NCBI GenBank assembly: GCA_963695805.1
Contig: CAVOHV010000015.1
Location: 248,001-312,000, forward strand
Source of the DNA: DASUPK01 sp963695805
GTDB taxonomy: Bacteria; Actinomycetota; Thermoleophilia; Solirubrobacterales; 70-9
DNA length: 64,000 nt
Reading direction: 5' to 3'
Part shown: in pieces, positions 43,656-53,077 of the stretch
Layout: every line of letters begins with the position of its first letter
Position numbering within the stretch: position 1 is the stretch's first letter
Position numbers and translations under genes: made by a program
The notes under the pieces: generated by a model
What the model was told of the DNA's origin: nothing
The model's input: the letters and a program-made list of their open reading frames with translations, nothing else
The model's database searches: none

Positions 43656-44219
43656 CTAGCGCGCCACGCGGTAGCGGAGGTAGACGACTCTCGAGCTGAA
43701 GGTGCGGGTCTCGACGAGTTCGAGATCCACCCGGCGCTCGCGCTGGGGAAAGAACGGAATGCCACCGCCAACCAGCACCGGGTAGACCCTGGCCCGGTAC
43801 TCGTCGATCAGACCCAACGCGGCCGCCTCGCCGGCGAGAGTCGCGCCGCCGACCGCGATGTCGCCCTCCCCCGGCTCGGCTCTCAACCGCTCGATCTCCT
43901 CCTTCAGGCCGCCGGAGGCCAGGCGGGCATTGCCCTGCACCGCCGACAGCGTGGTGGAGAACACCACCTTGGGGAGCGCGTTCCAGATCGCGGCCCACTC
44001 GAGCTTTGAGTCGTCGAGCGATGGATCCTGGTCGGCGGTCTCCCAGTACAGCATCGTCTCGTACAGCCGTCGTCCCAACAGGTGGACGCCGACCTCTCGT
44101 ATCTCGTCGGTGACGAAGCTAAAGACCTCCTCGTCGGGCGGAGTCCAGTCGAAGTCGCCGTCCGGCCCGACGATGTAGCCGTCAAGTGAGACGCCCATCG
44201 AATAGGTCACGCTGCGCAT
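43656..44219 (-). CDS. Dihydrofolate-reductase-like (RibD C-terminal domain) protein
   Basis: 187 residues: MRSVTYSMGVSLDGYIVGPDGDF at the start, LLGRRLYETMLYW, DIAVGGATLAGEAAALGLIDE and VYPVLVGGGIPFF, all typical of the widespread YwjB/YyaP-like RibD_C group, which binds NADPH. ATG 44219 follows GAGGAGGACTTCTG. These proteins rarely act in folate or riboflavin synthesis; the true substrate is unknown. Confidence 0.88.
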   Translation of the reverse strand: MRSVTYSMGVSLDGYIVGPDGDFDWTPPDEEVFSFVTDEIREVGVHLLGRRLYETMLYWETADQDPSLDDSKLEWAAIWNALPKVVFSTTLSAVQGNARLASGGLKEEIERLRAEPGEGDIAVGGATLAGEAAALGLIDEYRARVYPVLVGGGIPFFPQRERRVDLELVETRTFSSRVVYLRYRVAR

Positions 44220-44348
44220 CAGAAGTCCTCCTCGGTGACGGGTTCGACAGTTACGACCGCCGGACGCCGCAGGACTCATCGCGGCTCGCGGGATCCCCTG
44301 GGCTAGCCACTCGGCCGCACGCTTGGCTTGGTCCGATCGGGAGGAGCT

Positions 44349-44387
44349 GTCCGGACTTGTGGGTCATACGGACCCCAAAGTCCGGAC
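44349..44387. terminator. Long near-perfect hairpin after the 2-oxoglutarate dehydrogenase gene
   Basis: GTCCGGACTTGTGGGTC (44349-44365) and GACCCCAAAGTCCGGAC (44371-44387) form a 17-bp stem with two adjacent mismatches and a five-base loop, 31 bases beyond the stop codon of the large minus-strand gene. It probably ends that transcript. Its length is greater than most terminators and could also make it a repeated palindromic element. Confidence 0.5.
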
Positions 44388-44417
44388 AAGCCTCAGGAAT
44401 CTCGACGAAGCGAAGGA

Positions 44418-47400
44418 CTACGCAGGATCCGCTCGGCCCATCAGGGCCGTGAGCACGATGCGCTCTTGCTCCTTGGTGTGGGCGACGGCGTAGCCCTCCC
44501 CGGGGCTGGCGCGCGGCGGCCGCCCGACGTAGCCGAGCTCGACGCCCTCCGGCAGGAGTTCCGGCATGCGGCGCTGCATGACTGACCAGGCGCCCATGTT
44601 GCGCGGCTCCTCCTGGGCCCAGACGATCTCCTTGAGCTTCGGGTAGCTCGCGATCAGCTGCGTCAGCTGCTCCTTGGCGAAGGGGTACAGCAGCTCCACC
44701 CTCGCGATGGCCACGTTCTCGATCTCCTCGCGCTTCGGCGCGGCATCGATGTCGTAGTAGATCTTGCCGCTGCAGAGCACCAGGCGCTCGACCTTCTTCT
44801 TGCTGTCCTCGGCGCGCGGGTCGTCGAGGACGAACTCGAATGAGCCCGAGGTGAGCTCCTCGAGCGTCGAGGTCGCCCGCGGCAGTCGGAGCAGTCCCTT
44901 GGGGGTGAAGACGACCATCGGACGCGCCTTGGCGATGTGCGCCTGGCGGCGGAGCAGGTGGAAGTACTGCGCGGCGGTGGATGGGTTGGCGATGCGGATG
45001 TTGCCCTCGGCCGCCAGCTGGATGAACCGCTCGATCCGGGCGCTGGAGTGCTCGGGACCGGCGCCCTCATAGCCGTGCGGCAGCAGCAGGGTGAGGCGGG
45101 AGGTCTGGCCCCACTTCGCCTCGGCCGAGACGATGAAGCTGTCGATGATCACCTGCGCCGCGTTGCCGAAGTCGCCGAACTGCGCCTCCCAGAGGACCAG
45201 GCTGTCCGGCGAGTGCGCCGAGTAGCCGTACTCGAAGCCGAGGCAGGCCGACTCCGACAGTGGGCTGTTGTGCAGCTCGAGCGGAGCAGTGGCCTCCGGC
45301 AGGTTCTGGACCGGCGCGTAGCGCAGGCCCGTCTTCTCGTCGTGGAGGACGAGGTGCCGGTGGGAGAAGGTGCCGCGCTCGGTGTCCTGCCCGGTGAAGC
45401 GGACGTGGACCCCATCGGTGAGCAGCGAACCGAGGGCGAGCGCCTCGGCGTGGCCGAACTCGATCCCGCCTTCGTCCATCGCCTCGAGGCGCCTGGAGAG
45501 CGGCTTGCGCAGCTTGCGGTGGATCGTGAAGCTGTCCGGAACCCGCAGCAGCTCCTCATTCAGCTTTCGCAGCCGCTCCTCGGGGACGGCGGTGTCGACG
45601 CTCGGGCTGCGGGTGCGGTCGAGCTCGCCGGTGCCGGTCGCGGTGGGGTCCGCGTAGTCGCCCGACTCGATATTGCTGCGCAGCTGGTCGTGCGCGGCCT
45701 TCAGTGAGCGCTGGCGCTCGTTGTTCCGCTCCTCCACCTCGTCCGGGGTGACGATCCCCTCCTTGACGAGCTCCTCGGCGTAGAGCTGGCTGACCGGCGC
45801 GTGCTCCTTGATCTTGGCCGCCATCAGCGGCTGGGTGTAGGCCGCCTCATCTGTCTCGTTGTGACCGAAGCGCCGGTAGCCGATCAGGTCGATGACGACG
45901 TCGCGGCCCCACCGCTCGCGGTAGGCCATCGCCAGCCGGACTCCTGCCAGGCACGCCTCGGGATCGTCGGCGTTCACATGGATGATCGGGACGTTGAAGC
46001 CCTTCGCCATGTCGGCGGCGTAGGGAGTCGAGCGCCCCTCCTCCGGATCGGTGGTGAAGCCGATCTGGTTGTTCTGGATGATGTGCACCGTGCCGCCGGT
46101 CGCGTAGCCCTTCAGCGACTGGAGGTTGAGGGTCTCGGCGACCACGCCCTGGGCGGGGAAGGCCGCATCGCCGTGGAGCAGAACCGGTACGGCGGCCATC
46201 GGGTCGTGCTCCAGGCGCCCGTCCCGCCTGGTGGTCTGCGAGGCGCGCGCGGCGCCGGTCACCACCGGGTCGACGTATTCGAGGTGGCTCGGGTTCGGGT
46301 AGAGGCGCACCCCGATCTCGGAGCCGTCCCTCGCCTTGTAGACGCCCTTGTGGCCGTAGTGGTACTTGACGTCGCCTGTACCGCCGGTCGGGATGGCGGC
46401 CAGCGACTTGACCGCCTCGATCGCCTTCGCCCCCTCGAACTCGGCGAGGATCGACTCAACCGGCCGCCTGATGTTGTGGGCGAGCACGCTGAGGCGTCCG
46501 CGATGGGCCATGCCGATCACAACGTCGTGGGCGCCCTCCGTGTGGGCCATCTCGAAGACCTCGTCGAGCATCGGCACCACCGCGTCGAGCCCCTCGACCG
46601 AGAACATCTTCTGTCCGAGGTACGCCTTCTCCAGGTAGCGCTCGAAGCCGAAGACCTGGATCAGGCGATCGAGGAGCTCCTGCTTCTCCTCGGGCTCGAG
46701 CGGCTTGCGATGCCAGCCGGTCTCGATCATGTCCCGCAGCCACATCCGCTGCTGGTGCGATGAGAGGTGCTCGATCTGGTAGGCGATCGTCCCGCAGTAG
46801 GCCGCGCGCATACGCGGCAGCGCCTCCAGCAGAGTCTCCCCCTCCACTCCGATCCGGAGGATCTCGGCCGGGACCTGCGACATCAGCTCGGGCGTCAGGT
46901 TCAAGCTCTCGGGCTGTAGCGCCGGGTCGCCCTTCGGCTCAGACCCGAGCGGGTCGAGCCGCGCGGCGAGGTGCCCATGCGTGCGGTAGGCCTTGAGCAG
47001 CGAGGTCGCGGCCTGGACCGCCTGGAGCAGCTCCGTGTCCGGCTTTCCAGCAACCGCAGGGCCCTGGACGCCGGAGGCGCCCGGCGCCGGCAGCGGTGGC
47101 GCCGAGGCCGAGACCGGATGGGCGGCGGCGATCGGCGCTGTATCGATCCCGAGGTCGCCGGCGACCGACTCGTAAAAGTCGTCCTCGCCCTGGAGCAGCT
47201 CCTCGATCCGGCGGAGGAACGACCCTGACTCCGCCCCCTGGATCACACGGTGGTCATAGGTCGAGGTCATGGTCATGACCTTGGAGACCCCGAGCGCCTT
47301 GATCTTCTCGGGCGGCGCGTGACGCCACTCGACGGGGTAGGCGAGCGAGCCGCAGGCGATGATCGTCCCCTGGCCCGACATCAGGCGCGGGACAGATGCC

Positions 47401-48794
47401 ACTGTCCCCAGGCCGCCTGGGTTGGTGAGGCTGATGTTGGTGCCCTGGAAGTCGTCAGCGGTGAGGCTGTTCTCGCGCGTCTTGGTGATCAGCTCCTCGT
47501 AGTAGGAGTGGAAGCCCGCGAAGTCGAGGCGGTCCGAGCCCTTGATGCAGGGCACCAGCAGCGAGCGCTGCCCCTTGCGCTCGACGTCGACCGCGATCCC
47601 TAGGTTGACGCTGCCTGCCTCAACGACGGTCGGCTTGCCGTCGGTCTCCTCGTAGTGGCGCGCCATCACGGGCCACTCCTCGGCGGCCTTGACGATCGCC
47701 CAGGCGATCAGGTGAGTGAAGCTCACCTTCATGCCGCGCTCCTTGAGCACCTCATTGAGCGCCTTGCGCTTGGCGTCGAGGGTGTCGACAGCGAGCTCGC
47801 GGAAGGAGGTGGCCGTCGGGATCGAACGGCTCTCGTTCATCGCCCGGGCGAGGGACGCTGCGGGGCCGCGGAGCGGCCTTGCCTGACCCTCGATCGCGCC
47901 GGGCGCGGCGGCGCCGTTGCCCTCAGCCGAGAGCACGTCGGACTTGGTGATCTTGCCGCCGGCGCCGCTGCCCTTGAGGCCCTTCAGGTCGACGCCGTTC
48001 GCCTGAGCGGCCCGGCGGGCTACGGGTGTGGCCCTCTGCCCGTCGGCTTCGCCACCAACCGGCACGTCCTCAGCTTCGCTTCCGGGCGTGCCGGCCGAGG
48101 GCGCCTCTGGCTTGGCAACCTTGCTTGCCGGGCCGTCGCCCGAGGGAGCCTCCCCCTTCGTCATCTCGGCGAGCGGCTTGCCGACCTCGACCGTCTCGTC
48201 GGGGCCAATCAGGATCTTCGTGATCGTCCCCGAGGCGGGGGACGGGACCTCGGCGTCGACCTTGTCGGTGGAGACCTCGACGACGGTGTCGCCCTCCGCG
48301 ATCTGGTCTCCCTCCGAGACATGCCATTCGAGCACGGTCCCCTCGGTCACGGACTCGCCCATCTCCGGCATCACGATCTCGAGCCCACCGCCCTCCAGCG
48401 ACTTGCCGGCCGAGACCGAAGCGTCGTCGGTGGTCGCTTTCTCACCGCCGGTGTCGGGCTGCGGCTCCTCGGCTGCCGCTGCACCCGCGCCGTTCGACTC
48501 CGCGTCCTGATCGGACGACTCCGCTGTCTTCTCCGGGGCGCCGCCGTTGGAATCGATCTCGGCCATCGGCTTGCCGACCTCGATCTCGTCATCCGGCTGG
48601 ACCAGGATCTTGGTGACGGTGCCCGAGGTGGGCGCGGGGACCTCGGCGTCGACCTTGTCGGTCGAGACCTCGACCATCGTCTGGCCCTCCTCGACCGAAT
48701 CCCCCTCCGAGACATGCCACTCGAGCACGGTGCCCTCAGTCACCGACTCGCCCATCTCGGGCATCAAAAGCTGCACCTTCTGCTTAGTGGCCAT
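44418..48794 (-). CDS. Fused 2-oxoglutarate dehydrogenase: two lipoyl domains, E2 catalytic domain and E1
   Basis: 1458 residues. Two lipoyl domains (about 6-80 and 138-212) carry the lipoyl Lys in STDKVDAEVP at 47 and 178. A peripheral-subunit-binding domain follows (about 254-292, ATPVARRAAQANGVDL), then the E2 succinyltransferase (about 310-545, catalytic His in TYDHRVIQGAESG), then E1 with thiamine diphosphate (VIGMAHRGRLSVLAHN, LHGDAAFPAQGVV, IGFTTDPEEGRSTPY). Mycobacterial and corynebacterial KGD/OdhA fuse E2 and E1 but lack lipoyl domains and borrow them; this protein carries its own. ATG 48794 follows GGGGGA. It converts 2-oxoglutarate to succinyl-CoA with a separate E3. Confidence 0.93.
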   Translation of the reverse strand: MATKQKVQLLMPEMGESVTEGTVLEWHVSEGDSVEEGQTMVEVSTDKVDAEVPAPTSGTVTKILVQPDDEIEVGKPMAEIDSNGGAPEKTAESSDQDAESNGAGAAAAEEPQPDTGGEKATTDDASVSAGKSLEGGGLEIVMPEMGESVTEGTVLEWHVSEGDQIAEGDTVVEVSTDKVDAEVPSPASGTITKILIGPDETVEVGKPLAEMTKGEAPSGDGPASKVAKPEAPSAGTPGSEAEDVPVGGEADGQRATPVARRAAQANGVDLKGLKGSGAGGKITKSDVLSAEGNGAAAPGAIEGQARPLRGPAASLARAMNESRSIPTATSFRELAVDTLDAKRKALNEVLKERGMKVSFTHLIAWAIVKAAEEWPVMARHYEETDGKPTVVEAGSVNLGIAVDVERKGQRSLLVPCIKGSDRLDFAGFHSYYEELITKTRENSLTADDFQGTNISLTNPGGLGTVASVPRLMSGQGTIIACGSLAYPVEWRHAPPEKIKALGVSKVMTMTSTYDHRVIQGAESGSFLRRIEELLQGEDDFYESVAGDLGIDTAPIAAAHPVSASAPPLPAPGASGVQGPAVAGKPDTELLQAVQAATSLLKAYRTHGHLAARLDPLGSEPKGDPALQPESLNLTPELMSQVPAEILRIGVEGETLLEALPRMRAAYCGTIAYQIEHLSSHQQRMWLRDMIETGWHRKPLEPEEKQELLDRLIQVFGFERYLEKAYLGQKMFSVEGLDAVVPMLDEVFEMAHTEGAHDVVIGMAHRGRLSVLAHNIRRPVESILAEFEGAKAIEAVKSLAAIPTGGTGDVKYHYGHKGVYKARDGSEIGVRLYPNPSHLEYVDPVVTGAARASQTTRRDGRLEHDPMAAVPVLLHGDAAFPAQGVVAETLNLQSLKGYATGGTVHIIQNNQIGFTTDPEEGRSTPYAADMAKGFNVPIIHVNADDPEACLAGVRLAMAYRERWGRDVVIDLIGYRRFGHNETDEAAYTQPLMAAKIKEHAPVSQLYAEELVKEGIVTPDEVEERNNERQRSLKAAHDQLRSNIESGDYADPTATGTGELDRTRSPSVDTAVPEERLRKLNEELLRVPDSFTIHRKLRKPLSRRLEAMDEGGIEFGHAEALALGSLLTDGVHVRFTGQDTERGTFSHRHLVLHDEKTGLRYAPVQNLPEATAPLELHNSPLSESACLGFEYGYSAHSPDSLVLWEAQFGDFGNAAQVIIDSFIVSAEAKWGQTSRLTLLLPHGYEGAGPEHSSARIERFIQLAAEGNIRIANPSTAAQYFHLLRRQAHIAKARPMVVFTPKGLLRLPRATSTLEELTSGSFEFVLDDPRAEDSKKKVERLVLCSGKIYYDIDAAPKREEIENVAIARVELLYPFAKEQLTQLIASYPKLKEIVWAQEEPRNMGAWSVMQRRMPELLPEGVELGYVGRPPRASPGEGYAVAHTKEQERIVLTALMGRADPA

Positions 48795-48845
48795 TCCCCC
48801 TACTAACTGTATGCGCTTCCCCGAACCCGCTTCGCAGGAATGCTG

Positions 48846-49127
48846 CTAACCGATACGTGCGATCAGGTCGACCCCCGGCCAGCCGTGCTCGCGGATGAAC
48901 TCGCGGGTCGGCGCGGTCGTCTCGCAGAAGGCGCAGGCGATCTCGTCGGAGAAGCCGACGGGACCGGAGAGCGCGATCGGCACGTCGCAGTTGGGACAGG
49001 CGAGGGAGCGCGTCCCGAGCCAGGCCGCACGCTCCGCCGGCCGGAGCTCCACGCGGCCGGCAGCCGCACGCAGGCGGTCGTCCCGTTCGGGGTCAGGAGA
49101 GCTGGCTGGGTCGTAGAACAACCCCAC
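48846..49127 (-). CDS. Small zinc-ribbon-like protein
   Basis: About 93 residues (102 if ATG 49154 is used). I prefer GTG 49127, six bases after AATAAT. Two Cys pairs, LACPNCDVPIAL and IACAFCETT, suggest a zinc site; the end reads EHGWPGVDLIARIG. Its stop lies 51 bases before the large dehydrogenase start on the same strand. The family is unknown to me. Confidence 0.6.
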   Translation of the reverse strand: MGLFYDPASSPDPERDDRLRAAAGRVELRPAERAAWLGTRSLACPNCDVPIALSGPVGFSDEIACAFCETTAPTREFIREHGWPGVDLIARIG

Positions 49128-49234
49128 TCTCTGATTATTGCGCTCGGGCCCCATGGGCCGAACCCCCGAGCAGCGGAGACCGCGCGCGGTGTAAGTTCCG
49201 CTGTGATCGCGAATGGAGGGGGAGGTGAGATGAG

Positions 49235-51244
49235 ATGAGCTATTTCGTCACCGGCGCAACCGGTTTCATCGGCCGCAACCTGGTCGAGCAGCTGCTCGAG
49301 CGCGAGGGCACGATCTACGTGCTCGTGCGGGAGGGCTCGCGCGGGCGGCTCGAGGAGCTGAAGAATCGCTGGGGCGCTCCGGAGGGCCGCATCGTCCCGG
49401 TGATCGGCGACCTCTCCCAGGAGAAGCTGGGGTGCGAGGACCAGATCGAGGAGCTCCGGGGCAAGATCGACCACTTCTTCCACCTGGCGGCGATCTACGA
49501 CATGACCGCGGACGCCGAGAGCCAGCGGGTGGCCAACGTCGAGGGAACCCGGGAGGCGGTGAAGCTGGCCGAGGAGCTCGACGCGAAGCGCTTCCACATG
49601 GTCAGCTCGATCGCCGCGGCGGGCCTCTACAAGGGCACCTTCACCGAGGACATGTTCGAGGAGGCCGAGAAGGTCGACAACCACCCCTACTTCCAGACCA
49701 AGCACGAGTCCGAGGCGGTCGTCCGGGAGGAGTCGAAGGTCCCGTGGCGCGTGTACAGGCCCGGAATCGTCGTCGGCCACTCCGAGACCGGCGAGATGGA
49801 CAAGATCGATGGTCCCTACTACTTCTTCAAGCTCCTCCAACGAGCGCGCAACGCTCTCCCGCAGTGGTTCCCCGGAGTCGGAATCGAGGGCCGGAAGATC
49901 AACATCGTCCCGGTCGACTTCGTCGCCAGGGCGATGGACCACATCGCCCACATCGACGGGTTTGACGGCCAGGCCTTCCACCTCACCGACCCGAAGCCAC
50001 TGAGCGCCGGCCAGGTGATCAACGTCTTCGCGAAGGCGGCCCATGCGCCGGAGGCGACCATGCGCATCGACTCGAAGATGTTCGACTTCATCCCCAAGCA
50101 GGTCCGGAACGGCCTGACGATGCTGCCCCCGGTGAAGCGGATCACCGACCAGGTGCTCGCCGACTTCGGCATCCCGCGCTCGGTGCTCGTTTACATCAAC
50201 TACCCGACCGACTTCGACTCGACCAAGACGCAGACGGCGCTCGAGGGGACCGGCATCTCGGTACCGCCGCTTGCGAGCTACGCCAACAGGCTCTGGGACT
50301 ACTGGGAGCGCAATCTCGACCCGGACCTCTTCAAGGACCGCTCGCTGTCCGGTGCGATCAGCGGCAAGGTGGTGCTGATCACCGGCGCGTCCTCCGGGAT
50401 CGGCAGGTCGACCGCGATCAAGTGCGGGGAAGCGGGCGCCGAGGTGCTGCTCGTCGCCCGGACTCCCGAGAAGCTCGAGGAGACGAGGGTGGAGATCGAG
50501 GAGGCTGGCGGCACGGCCCACATCCACCAGTGCGACCTCTCCGACCTCGACGACGTCGAGCGGATGGCGAGGGAGGTTCTAGACCAGCACGAGCGCGTCG
50601 ACATCCTGGTCAACAACGCGGGCCGCTCCATCCGGCGCTCGGTGGAGCTCTCCTACGACCGCTTCCACGACTTCGAGCGGACGATGCAGCTCAACTACTT
50701 CGGTGCCCTGCGGCTGATCCTCAGCCTCCTGCCCGCCATGCGGAAGCGCAGCAAGGGGCGCAAGGGCGGCCACATCATCAACATCAGCTCGATCGGCGTG
50801 CAGACCCATACGCCCCGCTTCTCCGCCTATGTCGCCTCCAAGGCCGCCCTCGACGCCTGGTCGCGTTGCGTCGCCTCCGAGGTGCTGGATGACGGCGTCC
50901 ACATCACCACCATCTACATGCCCCTCGTGCGCACGCCGATGATCGCCCCCACCAAGATGTACGACGCGTTCCCCACCAGCACCCCGGACGAGGCCGCCGA
51001 GATGATCACCAACGCGATGATCACCAAGCCGAAGAAGGTGGCGACGCGGCTCGGCACCTTCGGCGAGTTGCTCTACAACGTCGCGCCGAAGGCCTCAGAC
51101 GCGCTCCTCAACACCGCCTACAAGCTCTTCCCCGACTCGAGTGCGGCGAAGGGCAAGGAGGACGGCAAGCCGCCCGCCAAGGAGGAGGAGCTGTCGACCG
51201 AAGGGGTCGCCTTCGCCTACCTGATGCGCGGCGTGCATTGGTAG
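49235..51244 (+). CDS. Two-domain SDR, probable fatty acyl-CoA reductase (AcrA1-like)
   Basis: 669 residues. The N-terminal half is an extended SDR (YFVTGATGFIGRNLVEQLL, FFHLAAIYD, catalytic YFQTKHESE) of the NAD-dependent epimerase/thioester-reductase type. The C-terminal half is a classical SDR (VVLITGASSGIGRSTAIK, ILVNNAGRSIRRS, INISSIGV, FSAYVASKAAL). This order is that of actinobacterial acyl-CoA reductases that make fatty aldehydes or alcohols. ATG 49235 follows GGAGGTGAG. It ends six bases before the alkylglycerone-phosphate-synthase-like gene, so the products may feed it. Substrate chain length cannot be seen. Confidence 0.82.
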   Translation: MSYFVTGATGFIGRNLVEQLLEREGTIYVLVREGSRGRLEELKNRWGAPEGRIVPVIGDLSQEKLGCEDQIEELRGKIDHFFHLAAIYDMTADAESQRVANVEGTREAVKLAEELDAKRFHMVSSIAAAGLYKGTFTEDMFEEAEKVDNHPYFQTKHESEAVVREESKVPWRVYRPGIVVGHSETGEMDKIDGPYYFFKLLQRARNALPQWFPGVGIEGRKINIVPVDFVARAMDHIAHIDGFDGQAFHLTDPKPLSAGQVINVFAKAAHAPEATMRIDSKMFDFIPKQVRNGLTMLPPVKRITDQVLADFGIPRSVLVYINYPTDFDSTKTQTALEGTGISVPPLASYANRLWDYWERNLDPDLFKDRSLSGAISGKVVLITGASSGIGRSTAIKCGEAGAEVLLVARTPEKLEETRVEIEEAGGTAHIHQCDLSDLDDVERMAREVLDQHERVDILVNNAGRSIRRSVELSYDRFHDFERTMQLNYFGALRLILSLLPAMRKRSKGRKGGHIINISSIGVQTHTPRFSAYVASKAALDAWSRCVASEVLDDGVHITTIYMPLVRTPMIAPTKMYDAFPTSTPDEAAEMITNAMITKPKKVATRLGTFGELLYNVAPKASDALLNTAYKLFPDSSAAKGKEDGKPPAKEEELSTEGVAFAYLMRGVHW

Positions 51245-51250
51245 TCGACG

Positions 51251-52966
51251 GTGTCGACGGCGACGCGCCGGCTGAAGCACTGGGGTTGGGGGTACGACGA
51301 CCAGCAGCCCTCCAGGAACGAAGTCGAGGGGATCGCCCGAGCCGTCACCGACCGGCTCGGGTTCGAGGTCGACGAGATCGAGGAGCCGGTTCCGCTCGAT
51401 TCAGTTGAGCTGGCGCGGCCAAGCCTGAAGCCCCCGAAGCGATTCGGCGAGATCTTCTCGGCCGATCCCTACGACCGGATCGCCCACTCGCTCGGCAAGG
51501 CCTACCGGGACGTGGTCCGCGGCTTCCGCGGCCAGTTCCCGAATCCGCCTGACCTCGTCGCCTACCCGGAGTCCCCTGAGGACGTCGACGTCGTTCTCAA
51601 CTTCTGCGCCGACGAGAAGGCGGCGGCGATTCCCTTCGGCGGAGGCACGAGCGTCGTCGGCGGAGTCGAGCCCCGGGGGCTGGAGGAATACCGAGGCGTT
51701 GTGACCGTCGACATGCGGCGGATGGACCGGGTGCTCGAGGTGGACCCGGTCTCGATGGCGGCCCGCATCCAGGCCGGCGCGACCGGGCCGGGCCTCGAGG
51801 AGCAGCTGCGGGAGCACGGGCTCACGCTGCGCCACTTCCCGCAGTCGTTCGAGTACTCGACCCTGGGCGGCTGGATCGCCACCCGCGCCGGCGGCCACTT
51901 CGCGACGCTCTACACCCACATCGACGACCTGGTCGAGTCGGTCCGAGCGGTGACGCTCGACGGCGAGTGGGAGAGTCGCAGGCTGCCGGCGTCGGGAGCG
52001 GGGCCGAGCCCGGATCGCATGCTGCTCGGCTCGGAGGGAATCCTCGCCGTGATCGTCGACGCCTGGGTGCGCGTGCGCGAGCGGCCCAAGGAGAAGGTCT
52101 CCGCGGCGGTCGCCTTCGACGACTTCGCCTCGGGGGCCGAGGCGGTCCGGGAGATCTCGCAGGCCGGCCTCTATCCGTCGAACTGCCGCCTGCTCGACGC
52201 GGTCGAGTCCGAGACCTCCTCGGCGGGGCCGCCCGGCAAGGCGCTGCTGGTCCTCGGCTTCGAGTCCGCCCATCACCCGGTTGAGGACTCGCTGGCGATG
52301 GCGATCGACGCCGCGATGGCACACGGCGGCGAGCCGGGCGAGGTGACGCGGCAGACGGCGGAGCAGCCGGGACCGAGCGCGCGTCGGGAGGCTCAGATGC
52401 GAGGGCGCTCCGCAGGCGGAGCCGAAGGAGCGACCCGTCAGATGGGGACGCCCGGCGACGACCCGGTCAACGCCTGGCGCCAGGCCTTCCTCTTCGCCCC
52501 CTACCTGCGCGACTCGCTGGTCGCCTGCGGCGTGCTCTCCGACACCTTCGAGACTGCGATCACCTGGGACCGCTTCCCGGACTTCCACGCCGAGGTGATG
52601 GAGACGGCGAGGCTCGCGGTGGCAGAGGCGAGCGGGGGACCCGCGGAGGGCCCCGGCTCACCGCGGATCAGCTGCCGCTTCACGCATGTCTATCCCGACG
52701 GGCCCGCGCCCTACTACACGGTGGTGGCGAAGGCGAGGCGCGGCGACGAGGTGGCGCAGTGGGACGAGATCAAGGCCGCGGTCTCCGACACCCTGATCGA
52801 CGCGGGAGGGACGATCACCCATCACCACGCCGTCGGACGAGACCACCGCCCCTGGTACGACCAGCAGCGCCCGGACCGCTTCGCGGACGCCCTGCGTGCC
52901 GCCAAGCGCGAGCTCGACCCGAAGGCCGTCCTGAACCCGGGCGTGTTGATCGACCCGGATCGCTAG
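51251..52966 (+). CDS. Alkylglycerone-phosphate-synthase-like FAD enzyme
   Basis: 571 residues, VAO-type FAD fold: HWGWGYDDQQPS at the N-terminus, PDLVAYPESPEDVDVVLNF, IPFGGGTSVVGGVEP for FAD, HFPQSFEYSTLGGWIATRAGG, THIDDLVESVRAVT, and GTITHHHAVGRDH with the His triplet typical of AGPS. AGPS swaps the acyl chain of acyl-dihydroxyacetone phosphate for a fatty alcohol, making an ether bond. The GTG start lies six bases after the acyl-CoA reductase stop. Residues about 370-399 are an extra low-complexity stretch encoded by palindromic DNA. D-lactate-dehydrogenase-like members exist, so the assignment rests on the His triplet and the neighbour. Confidence 0.8.
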   Translation: MSTATRRLKHWGWGYDDQQPSRNEVEGIARAVTDRLGFEVDEIEEPVPLDSVELARPSLKPPKRFGEIFSADPYDRIAHSLGKAYRDVVRGFRGQFPNPPDLVAYPESPEDVDVVLNFCADEKAAAIPFGGGTSVVGGVEPRGLEEYRGVVTVDMRRMDRVLEVDPVSMAARIQAGATGPGLEEQLREHGLTLRHFPQSFEYSTLGGWIATRAGGHFATLYTHIDDLVESVRAVTLDGEWESRRLPASGAGPSPDRMLLGSEGILAVIVDAWVRVRERPKEKVSAAVAFDDFASGAEAVREISQAGLYPSNCRLLDAVESETSSAGPPGKALLVLGFESAHHPVEDSLAMAIDAAMAHGGEPGEVTRQTAEQPGPSARREAQMRGRSAGGAEGATRQMGTPGDDPVNAWRQAFLFAPYLRDSLVACGVLSDTFETAITWDRFPDFHAEVMETARLAVAEASGGPAEGPGSPRISCRFTHVYPDGPAPYYTVVAKARRGDEVAQWDEIKAAVSDTLIDAGGTITHHHAVGRDHRPWYDQQRPDRFADALRAAKRELDPKAVLNPGVLIDPDR

Positions 52967-53077
52967 CGACCGCCCTCCTTGGAGCGGCGGCTTGCGGACG
53001 CGACTGGTGGGGCGCGGCCGCTCGCGGTCGCGATCTTGTGGCGAAGCCGGGTTGACGCCCACTACCCTTCGCGGTCC

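Noticed and set aside
44418..48794. Two separate genes (E2 and E1) joined by a sequencing error
   Set aside because: The frame is continuous through a normal linker, and the E2-E1 order is the known OdhA/KGD fusion.
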